A stretch of DNA of 64,000 bases from Pelagibacterium flavum (lineage in GTDB: Bacteria > Pseudomonadota > Alphaproteobacteria > Rhizobiales > Devosiaceae): positions 3,527,001 to 3,591,000 of the forward strand of contig NZ_CP107716.1 in assembly GCF_025854335.1 (NCBI RefSeq), written 5' to 3'. A model generated the notes under the pieces. The model made no database searches and was not told the DNA's origin. It saw only the letters and a program-made list of their open reading frames with translations. Shown here one piece after another: positions 1-8,273 of the stretch (positions within the stretch are counted from its first letter, which is position 1; every line of letters begins with the position of its first letter). Made by a program: the position numbers and the translations under genes.

Positions 1-396
1 GGGGATATCGATGTCGCGGGTTTCGCGGATCGGCTTGCCATTGTCGAGGGTTTCAAGAACCGCAAACAGCCGGCTTTCCTTCTGAATCTGGCGCGCGATG
101 GCATAGAGATATTTGGCGCGCTCAAAGCCGCTCAGTTGCGACCAGCCGGGGAACGCGGCGCGGGCCGCCTTGACGGCCTTGTCCACATCGGCTTTGCCGG
201 CTTCGGAAATGTCGGCCAGCTTTTCGCCATTGGCCGGATTGGTCGAGGCGAAGGTTTTGCCTGGCCTCGTGAAATCACCATCGATGAAATGGCCGAATTT
301 CCTGCCATGGGCCGCCAGCCAATCGAGGGCCGGGCCGGGCGCTTCGGGGGCCGGGCCGTATTCGAGGGTTTCAAAGATTTCCGCCACTTTGGTCAT
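1..396 (-). CDS. Aldehyde dehydrogenase, N-terminal part (runs off the left edge)
   Basis: The first 132 codons of an aldehyde dehydrogenase family protein are visible; the rest lies beyond the window. The translation starts MTKVAEIFETLEYGPAPEAP and contains the family's N-terminal signatures: HFIDGDF, then FASTNPANGEKLADI, then AARAAFPGWSQLSGFERAKYL. These form the start of the NAD-binding domain; the catalytic Cys/Glu are not in view. The ATG at 396 is preceded by AAAGGAG. It lies 146 bp downstream of deoC on the same strand, separated by hairpins. DeoC releases acetaldehyde, so an aldehyde dehydrogenase that oxidises it is a sensible neighbour, but substrate specificity is inference. Confidence 0.88.
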   Translation of the reverse strand, partial: MTKVAEIFETLEYGPAPEAPGPALDWLAAHGRKFGHFIDGDFTRPGKTFASTNPANGEKLADISEAGKADVDKAVKAARAAFPGWSQLSGFERAKYLYAIARQIQKESRLFAVLETLDNGKPIRETRDIDIP

Positions 397-426
397 TGTA
401 GTCTCCTTTGCCTCACGCGCCGTATC

Positions 427-520
427 GCAATTGGCATGACGCTATTCGCTATGCCAATTGCTGGCGCTCCGGCGGGGCGGCCAAAAAGTTGGCCGGGGTC
501 CTCGCTGCGCTCGTCCGGCC
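427..520. repeat. Compound palindromic intergenic element between deoC and the aldehyde dehydrogenase
   Basis: Three dyads follow each other. GCAATTGGCAT (427-437) pairs perfectly with ATGCCAATTGC (451-461) around a 13-nt loop. GGCCAA (479-484) pairs with TTGGCC (489-494). GGCCGG (491-496) pairs with CCGGCC (515-520). No T-tract follows on the minus strand, so this is either a rho-independent-like stop, an mRNA-stabilising structure or a dispersed palindrome. It sits where expression of the two genes could be uncoupled. Confidence 0.6.
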
Positions 521-542
521 CCTGCCAAACAAGCTCATTGTT

Positions 543-1532
543 TCAGGCCATCGCGAAGCGGTAATCGGCGGCGTAGTGGCCGGTGATGCCGTGTTCGATC
601 TGGCGTTCGATATCGGTCAAAAGCGAGGAGGCGCCAAAGCGGAACAGGTGGGGTTCGAGCCAGTTGCGGCCCAGTTCCTCACGCATCAGCGCCATATAAG
701 TGAGCGCGTCCTTGGCTTTTGAAATGCCGCCGGCCGGCTTGTAGCCGATCTCGATGCCGGTCTGCTCATGAAACCAGCGGATCATGCGGACCATGGCCAA
801 TGAGGTGGGCAGGGTCGCGTTGGTCTTTTCCTTGCCGGTCGAGGTCTTGATGAAATCGGCGCCGGCCAGCATGCAGACCAGCGAAGCCTTGGCGACATTG
901 GTGAGCGTTGCCAACTCGCCGGTGCCAAGAATGGTCTTGATGTGAGCTTCGCCACAGGCGGCGCGCATGGCACGGACCTGATCGTAAAGTCCCTGCCAAT
1001 CGCCGCTGAGCACCATGCCGCGCTCGATGACGATGTCGATTTCCTTCGCGCCGTCCTCGACCGAAGCCTCGATTTCCGCAAGACGTATCTTGAGGGGGGT
1101 CAGGCCGTGGGGGAAGGCGGTGGAAACCGCGGCGACGGGGATATTTGTACCCTCGAGCGCCTTGACGGCGGTCGCAACGAAATTGTGGTACACGCAGACC
1201 GCCGCCGGGGTGATGCCCAGCTTTTTGACGCCCATGGCTTCGACCAGATCGGCGCGGATGGGATTGCGGGCCTTGGCGCACAGGCGTTCGACCCGGCCCT
1301 GCGTGTCATCGGAATTGAGCGTGGTCAGATCCATCAGTGACACGGCCTTCAAAAGCCAGGCAAGCTGGTGGTCCTTTTTGACCGAGCGGCGGGCGCCGAT
1401 CGTTCCGGCGCGGCGTTCGAGCGCCGAGCGGTTCATGCGCACGCGTTCGACCCAATCGAGATCGAGCGGAAAGCCCGGATTGCGCTTGTGGCCGGTGGCG
1501 TGGCTCTGGCTGTCGACGATCTTGAGACTCAT
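543..1532 (-). CDS. deoC: Deoxyribose-phosphate aldolase
   Basis: Cleaves 2-deoxyribose-5-phosphate to glyceraldehyde-3-phosphate and acetaldehyde, the last step of deoxynucleoside catabolism. At 329 aa it matches the long form with an N-terminal extension of about 60 residues rather than the roughly 250-aa E. coli form. The class I aldolase signature GADFIKTSTGK is present; K229 is the expected Schiff-base lysine, and D166 in KEIDIVIERG matches the proton-relay Asp region. The ATG overlaps the stop of the upstream purine nucleoside phosphorylase by 4 nt (ATGA), which indicates translational coupling. It is the last gene of the nucleoside-salvage operon. Confidence 0.95.
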   Translation of the reverse strand: MSLKIVDSQSHATGHKRNPGFPLDLDWVERVRMNRSALERRAGTIGARRSVKKDHQLAWLLKAVSLMDLTTLNSDDTQGRVERLCAKARNPIRADLVEAMGVKKLGITPAAVCVYHNFVATAVKALEGTNIPVAAVSTAFPHGLTPLKIRLAEIEASVEDGAKEIDIVIERGMVLSGDWQGLYDQVRAMRAACGEAHIKTILGTGELATLTNVAKASLVCMLAGADFIKTSTGKEKTNATLPTSLAMVRMIRWFHEQTGIEIGYKPAGGISKAKDALTYMALMREELGRNWLEPHLFRFGASSLLTDIERQIEHGITGHYAADYRFAMA

Positions 1533-2323
1533 ATCTCCTCCATCAGCGCCGGGATGAGGCGCTTCAATTTCTCGGCCCCGTATTTCGCCACGTCCTTGGT
1601 CTGGGTGTGGGAGATGACCTCCTGAGCCATGCCGGCGCCCATATTGGTGATCGAGGAACAGGCCCAGACCTTAAGGCCCAGGAACCGCGCCAGGATCACC
1701 TCGGGGACCGTGGACATGCCGACCGCGTTTGCACCCAGGGTCTGGGCCATGCGGATTTCGGCCGGCGTTTCGAAGCTGGGGCCAGAATACCACATATAGA
1801 TGCCCTCCTTGAGGGCGATTTCGAGGCGGGCGGCGACCGCGTGGGTCGTGGCGCGCAACTCGGGATCGTAGGCATCGACCATGTTGACGAAGCGGGCGTC
1901 GGTATCCTCGCCGATCAGCGGATTGACGCCGGCGTAATTGATGTGATCGGAGAGCAGCATCAGATTGCCGGGCGGAACGTCGTGATCGAGCGAGCCGGCG
2001 GAATTGGTCAGGAGCAGCGTTTTGGCGCCGAGTTCGGCAAGGGTTTCAAGCGCCGGGCGCATGGCGGCGGGGTCGCCATGCTCGTAATAGTGCTGACGGC
2101 CGGTGAGGATGGCGAGACGCCGGGAGCCCATCTGGCCGATGAGCAGATCCTTGCCGTGGCCGGAAACGCCGCCCTGGGGGAAGCCCTTGAGATCGGAAAA
2201 GGGGATCGTGACCTTGTCGGTCAGCAGGTCGCCGATGTCCGACAGGCCCGAGCCCAGGATCAGCGCGGCATCGATCGGGGTATCGCCCGCCAGATTGCGG
2301 ATGGTCTTTTGTGCCTTGGCCAT
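1529..2323 (-). CDS. Purine nucleoside phosphorylase (trimeric type)
   Basis: Phosphorolyses purine (deoxy)nucleosides to base and (deoxy)ribose-1-phosphate. The 264-aa product has the PNP/MTAP family landmarks in order: phosphate loop LILGSGLSDIGD, GRQHYYEHGDP, LLLTNSAGSL, GPSFETPAEIRM (purine-binding Glu and Met) and SSITNMGAG. The Asn in the last motif is typical of enzymes preferring 6-oxopurines (inosine, guanosine) over methylthioadenosine. The gene lies between cdd and deoC. A phosphopentomutase would be needed to link its product to DeoC and is not in the window. Equivalent to punA/deoD-type genes; the symbol is left open. Confidence 0.93.
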   Translation of the reverse strand: MAKAQKTIRNLAGDTPIDAALILGSGLSDIGDLLTDKVTIPFSDLKGFPQGGVSGHGKDLLIGQMGSRRLAILTGRQHYYEHGDPAAMRPALETLAELGAKTLLLTNSAGSLDHDVPPGNLMLLSDHINYAGVNPLIGEDTDARFVNMVDAYDPELRATTHAVAARLEIALKEGIYMWYSGPSFETPAEIRMAQTLGANAVGMSTVPEVILARFLGLKVWACSSITNMGAGMAQEVISHTQTKDVAKYGAEKLKRLIPALMEEI

Positions 2324-2338
2324 GGTTCAAATGCCTTT

Positions 2339-2755
2339 TTAGGCCCGGTTCAAAAATTCCGGGCCGAAAGAGTGCGGCAGAAGTTCGCCCAGCGTCGTAA
2401 AGAGCGGCTCGCCTTCGACCCCGAGGCAGATGATCGGAGTGGTTTCGGAGGCGAATTCGCGGATGCGCTGGCGGCAGCCGCCGCAGGGGGTGACGGGGGT
2501 TGTGCCGGGGCCCGTCACGAAGATCTTTTCGATGCGCTTGCCGCCGCCGGCCAGCATGGCGGCAATGGCCGAGGGTTCGGCGCAATTGCCCACCGGGTAG
2601 GCGGCGTTTTCGACATTGCAGCCCGAATAGATGTTTCCGTCATCGGCAAGGATGGCGGCGCCGACATGGAAGTTCGAATAGGGCGCGTAGGCGCGGGCGC
2701 GGACGGCCTCGGCTGCGTCGAACAGGGTTTTGTCCTGAGGCGAAAGTGTTGCCAT
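2339..2755 (-). CDS. cdd: Cytidine deaminase
   Basis: Deaminates cytidine and deoxycytidine to uridine and deoxyuridine. The 138-aa product is a short homotetrameric-type enzyme. Zinc ligands and the catalytic Glu are visible: CAE (C58, E60) within NVENAAYPVGNCAEPSAI, and PCGGC (C91, C94). The motif reads CAEPSAI where many homologues have CAERNAI or CAERTAI. I chose ATG 2755, which overlaps the upstream stop as TGATG and has AAGGAGC at good spacing. A GTG at 2758 would leave only about 2 nt after the ribosome-binding site. Member of the nucleoside-salvage operon. Confidence 0.94.
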   Translation of the reverse strand: MATLSPQDKTLFDAAEAVRARAYAPYSNFHVGAAILADDGNIYSGCNVENAAYPVGNCAEPSAIAAMLAGGGKRIEKIFVTGPGTTPVTPCGGCRQRIREFASETTPIICLGVEGEPLFTTLGELLPHSFGPEFLNRA

Positions 2756-3717
2756 CACCGCTCCTTGACATAGGGCTGGCCGGCCGCCTTGGGCGCGATG
2801 GCGCGACCGACAAAGCCGGCAAGCAGCAGGATGGTGAGGACGTAGGGCAGAGCCTGCATGGCCTGGGTGGGGACAGCGCCGATCAGCGGGAGTTCGACGC
2901 CTTGCAGGCGGTATTGCATGGCTTCAAGGAAGCCGAACAGGAGGCAGGCGCCGAGGGCGGGATAGGGTCTCCACTTGGCGAAGATGAGCGCCGCGAGCGC
3001 GATATAGCCACGGCCCGAGCTCATTTCACGCGAGAAGCTGGCGGCCTGGGCCGTCGAGAGATACGCCCCGCCTGTGCCAACCAGAACGGCGGTTATGGCA
3101 AGGGCCTTGTAGCGCAGGAAGCTCACCGACATGCCGGCGGTGTCCAGGGCCTTTGGATTTTCGCCCACCGCGCGCAGGCGCAGCCCGAAGCGGGTGCGCC
3201 AGAGCACCCATGCGGTCAATGGCACGGCGAGGAAGGCGAGATAAGTGAGGATCGTGTGTCCGGACAGGAGCCCCGAATAGATGGGGCCGATGACCGGAAC
3301 GCCGGCCAGCTCGCGCGCGAAGGGCAATTCGATGCCGTAAAAGCGGGCACCGCCGGACAGGGCGGGCGTGTTGCCGCCACGGCCGAACCAGGCGGCGCCC
3401 AGAAAGACGGTGAGGCCCGAGGCGAGGAAATTGAGCGCCACGCCGGAAATGATCTGATTGCCGCGGAAATTGATCGAGGCGAGGCCGTGCACGGCCGAAA
3501 ACATCAGTGATACGCCGATGCCGGCCATGAGCCCGAGCCAGACATTGCCGGTGACCGAGGCCACGACGGCGGCGCCGAAGGCCGAGCCGAGCAGCTTGCC
3601 CTCGAGCCCGATATCGACGATGCCGGAGCGCTCGGAGTAAAGGCCGGCGAGGCAGGCGAGGATCAGCGGGGTCGAGACGCGGATGGTGGTGGTGAGAACC
3701 GAGATAATGTCTTCCAT
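2755..3717 (-). CDS. Nucleoside ABC transporter permease (second subunit)
   Basis: Inner-membrane permease of 320 aa in the BPD_transp_2 family (BmpA/Nup-type importers, like B. subtilis YufQ/NupQ). Typical segments are TPLILACLAGLYSERSGIVDIGLEG near the N-terminus and LRAVGENPKALDTAGMSVSFLRYKA, the conserved cytoplasmic coupling loop. About 8-10 hydrophobic segments fill the rest. It overlaps cdd by 1 nt and is 3 nt from the upstream permease gene. With its neighbours it forms the heterodimeric channel for nucleoside uptake; the exact substrate is inferred from the downstream cdd, PNP and deoC. Confidence 0.9.
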   Translation of the reverse strand: MEDIISVLTTTIRVSTPLILACLAGLYSERSGIVDIGLEGKLLGSAFGAAVVASVTGNVWLGLMAGIGVSLMFSAVHGLASINFRGNQIISGVALNFLASGLTVFLGAAWFGRGGNTPALSGGARFYGIELPFARELAGVPVIGPIYSGLLSGHTILTYLAFLAVPLTAWVLWRTRFGLRLRAVGENPKALDTAGMSVSFLRYKALAITAVLVGTGGAYLSTAQAASFSREMSSGRGYIALAALIFAKWRPYPALGACLLFGFLEAMQYRLQGVELPLIGAVPTQAMQALPYVLTILLLAGFVGRAIAPKAAGQPYVKER

Positions 3718-3720
3718 CGC

Positions 3721-4842
3721 CTATGCCCCCTTCTCTTGCGGCACGGGATCGGGGTCTCGCTTCTGCCGGGTGGCCATGAAGGCAAATTCGACCGGACGGC
3801 GCAGCATGTTGCTCATGGCGCCGGTGAAGAGGATCACGAGGGCCTGGATGGTGACGATCATCTCGCGGGTGATGGCGGGCATGGTAAAGGCCAGCTCCTG
3901 CCCGCCCTGATAGAGCACCCCGAAGAGCAGCGCCGAGAGCCCCACCCCGATCGGGTGCGCCTTGCCCATGAAGGCCACGGCGATGCCGACAAAGCCGGTG
4001 CCAGCGACGTAACCCAAAATCAGGCGTCCGTGGGCGCCGGCGGTGTCGTTGACGGCGACCATGCCGACCAGCGCGCCGGAAATGGCCATGGTGGCCATGA
4101 TGAGCTTTGCGTTGGACATGCCCGCATAGCGCGCGGCGGTGCCGTTGTGTCCCATGGTGCGCAGGGCGTAGCCGAATTTGGTGTGCCAGATCAGGATGTA
4201 GACGCCGACCAGGGCGAGAATGGCGAGGATGAAGGAGATGTTGACCGGGGTGTTGCGCAGCAAGGGTATCCATTCGGACAGGAACGGCACACGGGTCACA
4301 TCGACGATGCGGGCGCTCTCGTCGGAGTTGATGTTTTCGGGCTTGAGAATGCGCGAGATGATGTAGCTCATCATCGAGGTGGCGATGAAGTTCATCATGA
4401 TGGTGGTGATAACCACATGGCTGCCGCGCTTGGCCTGCAGATAGCCGGGAATGAAGGCCCAGGCGCCGGCGAAAAGCGCCGAGGCGATCATGATGAGCGG
4501 CAGGGCGAAGGCCCAGTGCAAGCCACCGACGGCCAGAGCGACCAGGATGGCGCCGAGCCCGCCGACATAGGCCTGCCCTTCGCCGCCGATATTGAACAGC
4601 CCGCCATGAAAGGCCACGGCGACGGCAAGGCCGGCAAAGATGAAATTGGTGGTGTAATAGAGCGTGAAGCCGAACCCGTAGCCATAGCCGAAGGCGCCAT
4701 AGAGCATGATACGCACGGCTTCTATCGGGTTTTCACCCACGATCAGAACGACGATGCCCCCGATGATGAAGGCCAGCGTGACGTTGAGCACCGGCAGAAG
4801 GATGACATCGACCCAGCGGGGCAAGGGCATGGACGCACTCAT
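3721..4842 (-). CDS. Nucleoside ABC transporter permease (first subunit)
   Basis: Permease of 373 aa, the longer partner of the pair (NupP/YufP-like). It has the BPD_transp_2 features FHGGLFNIGGEGQAYVGG and YALRTMGHNGTAARYAGMSNAK, the coupling loop that contacts the ATPase. Multiple hydrophobic helices run through the protein, with a charged C-terminal tail rich in Arg, Asp and Lys. The ATG at 4842 overlaps the ATPase stop by 4 nt (ATGA), so the two are probably translated together. Part of the importer for nucleosides that the downstream enzymes degrade. Confidence 0.9.
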   Translation of the reverse strand: MSASMPLPRWVDVILLPVLNVTLAFIIGGIVVLIVGENPIEAVRIMLYGAFGYGYGFGFTLYYTTNFIFAGLAVAVAFHGGLFNIGGEGQAYVGGLGAILVALAVGGLHWAFALPLIMIASALFAGAWAFIPGYLQAKRGSHVVITTIMMNFIATSMMSYIISRILKPENINSDESARIVDVTRVPFLSEWIPLLRNTPVNISFILAILALVGVYILIWHTKFGYALRTMGHNGTAARYAGMSNAKLIMATMAISGALVGMVAVNDTAGAHGRLILGYVAGTGFVGIAVAFMGKAHPIGVGLSALLFGVLYQGGQELAFTMPAITREMIVTIQALVILFTGAMSNMLRRPVEFAFMATRQKRDPDPVPQEKGA

Positions 4843-6431
4843 TGGCTCGACTCGGTGGATTTGGTTTTCTCGCCCGCCTTGACCCCGGCCATGAGCAGGC
4901 CCAGTTCGCCCTCGTCGGCGGTGACCGGATCGGCTTCCCCGACGATCTGGCCATCGAACAGGACGACAATGCGGTCCGAAAGGGAGCGGATTTCATCAAG
5001 CTCGACGGAAACCAGCAATATGGCCTTGCCAGCGTCGCGCATCTTGATGATCTGATTGTGGATGAATTCGATGGCGCCGATATCGACGCCGCGGGTCGGC
5101 TGGCCGACGATCAGAACGTCGGGGTCGCGCTCCATCTCACGGGCCAGGACAATCTTTTGCTGATTGCCGCCTGAGAAATTGGCGGTCTTGAGATCGGCAT
5201 TGGCGGGGCGGATGTCGAATTTTTCGATATGGCGCTGCGCTTCGGCGCGAGCGGCCTTGACGTCGAGCATCAGCCCTTTGCCGTAATTCTCATGATAGCC
5301 CAGAATGGCATTTTCCCACTCGAAGAAATTGGTGACCAGCCCCATGCGGATACGGTCTTCGGGCACATGGGCCAGACCGTTGCGGCGCAGCATGGCGGCG
5401 CTGTCTTCGTTGACGGCGGTCACGTCTTGGCCGTTGATGGAAATGGTGCCCGATTTGGCGGCGCGCATACCGGCTACGCATTCGAGCAATTCAGACTGCC
5501 CGTTGCCCGCGACCCCGGCCACGCCGAGAATTTCGCCGGCCCGCACGCTGAGCGAGATGCCCTTGAGCCGCTCGGTGCCCGCATCATCGGTGACGACGAG
5601 ATTTTTGACGTCCAGCAGCACGTCGCCGGGCTTTGCTTCTTCCTTGTGAACACGCAACAGGACGCGGCGGCCCACCATGAGTTCGGCCAATTGCTCGGGG
5701 CTGGTCTCCGAGGTGACCAGCGATTCCACCATCTGGCCCTGACGCATGACCGAGACCGTATCGGTGATCGCCATGATTTCGCGCAGCTTGTGGGTGATCA
5801 GGATAATGGTCTTGCCCTCGTCGCGCAGCGTCTTGAGCACCTTGAACAGGTGATCGGCTTCAGCCGGGGTGAGCACGCCGGTCGGTTCGTCGAGGATAAG
5901 GATATCAGCGCCGCGATAGAGCGCCTTGAGAATTTCCACCCGCTGCTGCTGGCCGACCGACAGGTCCTGGACCAGCGCATCGACGGGAACATTGAGCCCG
6001 TAATCGTCGGCAAGGCGCTGCAGCTCGCGGCGCGCCTTTTCGACACTGGGGCTCAAAAGCGCCGAATCCTCGGCACCCAGAATGACGTTTTCGATGACCG
6101 AGAAATTGTCGACCAGCATGAAATGCTGGTGAACCATGCCGATGCCAAGCGCCAGCGCGTCGGAGGAATTGTGAATGACGACCGGGCGGCCGTTGACGAC
6201 GATCTCGCCGCTGTCGGCGTGGTAAAAGCCGTAGAGGATCGACATCAGGGTCGATTTTCCGGCCCCGTTCTCGCCCACGATGCCATGCACCGTGCCGCGC
6301 GCAACGGCCAGGTCTATATCCCTGTTGGCGTGAACCGGCCCGAACCTCTTGTTGATCTTTTTCAGTTCGATCGCAAGAGAGGTGTCAGCGGCCGGAGCCG
6401 GCCGCTGAACGTTTTCGGTTTGCGTGTCCAT
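4839..6431 (-). CDS. Nucleoside ABC transporter ATP-binding protein (two fused ATPase domains)
   Basis: The 530-aa protein contains two tandem ABC domains, as in the sugar/nucleoside CUT2-like importers (NupO/YufO, RbsA-like). Domain 1 has Walker A GENGAGKS, signature LSVGQQQR and Walker [12 protein letters not shown]. Domain 2 has a degenerate Walker [10 protein letters not shown], signature FSGGNQQK and [13 protein letters not shown] degenerate second site is normal for this family. It powers nucleoside import at the inner membrane. The gene is second in the operon, 31 bp after the binding-protein gene. Confidence 0.93.
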   Translation of the reverse strand: MDTQTENVQRPAPAADTSLAIELKKINKRFGPVHANRDIDLAVARGTVHGIVGENGAGKSTLMSILYGFYHADSGEIVVNGRPVVIHNSSDALALGIGMVHQHFMLVDNFSVIENVILGAEDSALLSPSVEKARRELQRLADDYGLNVPVDALVQDLSVGQQQRVEILKALYRGADILILDEPTGVLTPAEADHLFKVLKTLRDEGKTIILITHKLREIMAITDTVSVMRQGQMVESLVTSETSPEQLAELMVGRRVLLRVHKEEAKPGDVLLDVKNLVVTDDAGTERLKGISLSVRAGEILGVAGVAGNGQSELLECVAGMRAAKSGTISINGQDVTAVNEDSAAMLRRNGLAHVPEDRIRMGLVTNFFEWENAILGYHENYGKGLMLDVKAARAEAQRHIEKFDIRPANADLKTANFSGGNQQKIVLAREMERDPDVLIVGQPTRGVDIGAIEFIHNQIIKMRDAGKAILLVSVELDEIRSLSDRIVVLFDGQIVGEADPVTADEGELGLLMAGVKAGEKTKSTESSQ

Positions 6432-6462
6432 TATCGGACCCTTCCCTTAAAGGGGCGACGAA

Positions 6463-7470
6463 TCAGACCGGGCAGGACTCGTCTTCGCGGTAGTCGTGAA
6501 CGACGATTTCGCCCGAGACGATCTTGGCCGTGATCTCGTCAACCATGGCGCGCATCTCGTCGGTGATCAGTTCGGCGTTGTTTTCGTCAAAAGCCGCCCC
6601 GACACCTTCTTCGGCGAGACCGAGGACCTGAACGTCGTTGGTCCATTCATCATTGGCAAAATCTTCGAAGGCGTCGTAAACGGCAACGTCAACGCGCTTG
6701 AGCATCGAGGTCAGAACCTGTCCGGGGTGGAGATGGTTCTGGTTGGAGTCCACACCGATGCCGAGAACGCCGGCATCCGCCGCGGCCTGGAGAACGCCGA
6801 CACCGGCACCGCCTGCGGCGTGATAGATGACGTCCGCGCCACGATCGATCTGGCTGCGCGCAACTTCGGTGCCACCACCGGGGTTGTTGAACGCATCAAA
6901 GCCCGTGCCGATGGCCGTTTCGATCACTTCGATGTCGGGGTTCACGTAAGCGGCGCCCTGCTTGTAGCCGCAGCCGAAAGCCTGAAGCAGCGAGAAATCG
7001 AAGGCCGGAATGAAGCCGATGGTGCCCGTTTCGGTGGCCATGGCAGCCAGCGCGCCGACCAGGAAGGAGCCTTCATGCTCCTTGAAGACCACCGAGCGCA
7101 CGTTGTCGATATCGTCAACGACGGTGTCGATGATGACAAACGAGGTATCCGGGAAATCAGGGGCAACGGCGCGCAGTGCGGTTTCCCAGGAAAAGCCCGG
7201 CAGAACGATGGGGTTGTTGCCGCGCGCGGCAAACTGGCGGATGGCCTGTTCGCGCTGGGCATCGCCGGCAATTTCAAGATCCTGATAGTCCTGCCCGGTA
7301 TCGGTCTTGAACAGTTCGGCGCCGGTATAGGCCGCCTCGTTGAACGAAGCGTCGAACTTGCCGCCGCCATCATAAACGAGCGCGGGATCGGCAAGGGCCG
7401 TGCCGGCCAGAAGTGTGGTCAGGGCGACGCCGGCGAGGGCGGCGATGCCAGTCTTTGTTGTTTTGGACAT
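6463..7470 (-). CDS. BMP-family nucleoside-binding protein
   Basis: Periplasmic solute-binding protein of the BMP/Med/PnrA family, 335 aa, first gene of the nucleoside operon. A signal peptide of about 27 residues ends at LLAGTALADPAL; there is no lipobox Cys, so it is predicted to be soluble in the periplasm, as usual for Gram-negative members. Family motifs include GGKFDASFNEAAYTGA, IVLPGFSWETAL and AAGGAGVGVLQAA. BMP proteins of this kind bind purine or pyrimidine nucleosides, which agrees with the enzymes downstream. Two Cys residues (FGCGY and the C-terminal ESCPV) are present. Confidence 0.92.
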   Translation of the reverse strand: MSKTTKTGIAALAGVALTTLLAGTALADPALVYDGGGKFDASFNEAAYTGAELFKTDTGQDYQDLEIAGDAQREQAIRQFAARGNNPIVLPGFSWETALRAVAPDFPDTSFVIIDTVVDDIDNVRSVVFKEHEGSFLVGALAAMATETGTIGFIPAFDFSLLQAFGCGYKQGAAYVNPDIEVIETAIGTGFDAFNNPGGGTEVARSQIDRGADVIYHAAGGAGVGVLQAAADAGVLGIGVDSNQNHLHPGQVLTSMLKRVDVAVYDAFEDFANDEWTNDVQVLGLAEEGVGAAFDENNAELITDEMRAMVDEITAKIVSGEIVVHDYREDESCPV

Positions 7471-7589
7471 GATTGATGCTCCCTATTCACGGGCTGCAGA
7501 AAGGGGCCCGGCGACGGCCGGTGCATTTCCACGCGCGATGGGTTCAGATACAATCGCGCAAACAAGGCAGACGCAATAGAGAATTTCAG

Positions 7590-7613
7590 TTTTTTGACCA
7601 TTTGGGCAAAAAA
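7590..7613. promoter_or_regulatory. AT-rich dyad upstream of the nucleoside operon
   Basis: TTTTTTG (7590-7596) and CAAAAAA (7607-7613) form an inverted repeat with a 10-bp spacer, about 120 bp upstream of the binding-protein ATG and within the 177-bp gap to the CoxG-like gene. The half-site reads TTTTTTGACC and resembles the perfect dyad at 55542-55565, upstream of the peptide importer. It is a possible operator or promoter element; the factor is unknown. A homopolymer coincidence cannot be excluded. Confidence 0.35.
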
Positions 7614-7647
7614 TTTTGGGATTGCGGTAAACCGCGAAGATATCCGC

Positions 7648-8115
7648 TTAAAGCTGCGGCTCCAAAGGGACCACCCTGGCGCCCATGGCCGTGCCGAAAC
7701 GTTCGAAAAAGCCGTCTATGACCTTCTGGGCGGAATTGCCGACGATGGCCCTGCCCAGTTTCATGATCTGTCCCGAAGCGCCCCCGGTGGCCTCAAAGCT
7801 TAAAAGCGTGGCCGTATCGAGATCCATCAAGGTGATATCGGCCGAGGCCTGGGCCTTGCCCAGCAGCCCGCCCCTGCCCTGACCGGTCAGGGTATAGCTT
7901 ATGGCCGGATCGATATCGGAGAGAAACAGATCGCCTTTGAAGGTTGGCTGGACCACGCCGAGATTGACGGAGATTTCGAGTTCGAGCGCGGTATCGGACA
8001 CCCAGCGGATCGACTTGCAGCCGGGAATGCAGGCCTTGAGCACTTCAGCATCGTTGAGCGCGTTCCAAACCGCGAGCCGATTGGCTTCGACCCTGTAGCG
8101 TCCACCGAAATCCAA
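7648..8115 (-). CDS. CoxG-like SRPBCC-fold protein
   Basis: Protein of 155 aa resembling carbon-monoxide-dehydrogenase subunit G (CoxG/DUF1857-like SRPBCC fold). The N-terminal pattern DFGGRYRVEANRLAVWNALN and the motif VLKACIPGC are typical. No cox structural genes are nearby, so it is an orphan; in such cases a role in membrane recruitment or hydrophobic ligand binding is possible but unproven. I chose the TTG at 8115 because it is preceded by GAGGAAGA at correct spacing and gives the usual family N-terminus. An in-frame ATG at 8223 would add 36 residues not like the family. Confidence 0.8.
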   Translation of the reverse strand: MDFGGRYRVEANRLAVWNALNDAEVLKACIPGCKSIRWVSDTALELEISVNLGVVQPTFKGDLFLSDIDPAISYTLTGQGRGGLLGKAQASADITLMDLDTATLLSFEATGGASGQIMKLGRAIVGNSAQKVIDGFFERFGTAMGARVVPLEPQL

Positions 8116-8273
8116 GCCGTCTTCCTCTTCATTTAACTCAAACACCGTGTATGCGGCTTTTTGGCACCAATGGCGATAAAACAGCGCCATGTTGTGCATG
8201 CGCAATTGTCTTATCTGTTGCAAGGCGGAATCATGTCACCACATCTGCCAAAGTTGCAACAGGGACGTGGGCA

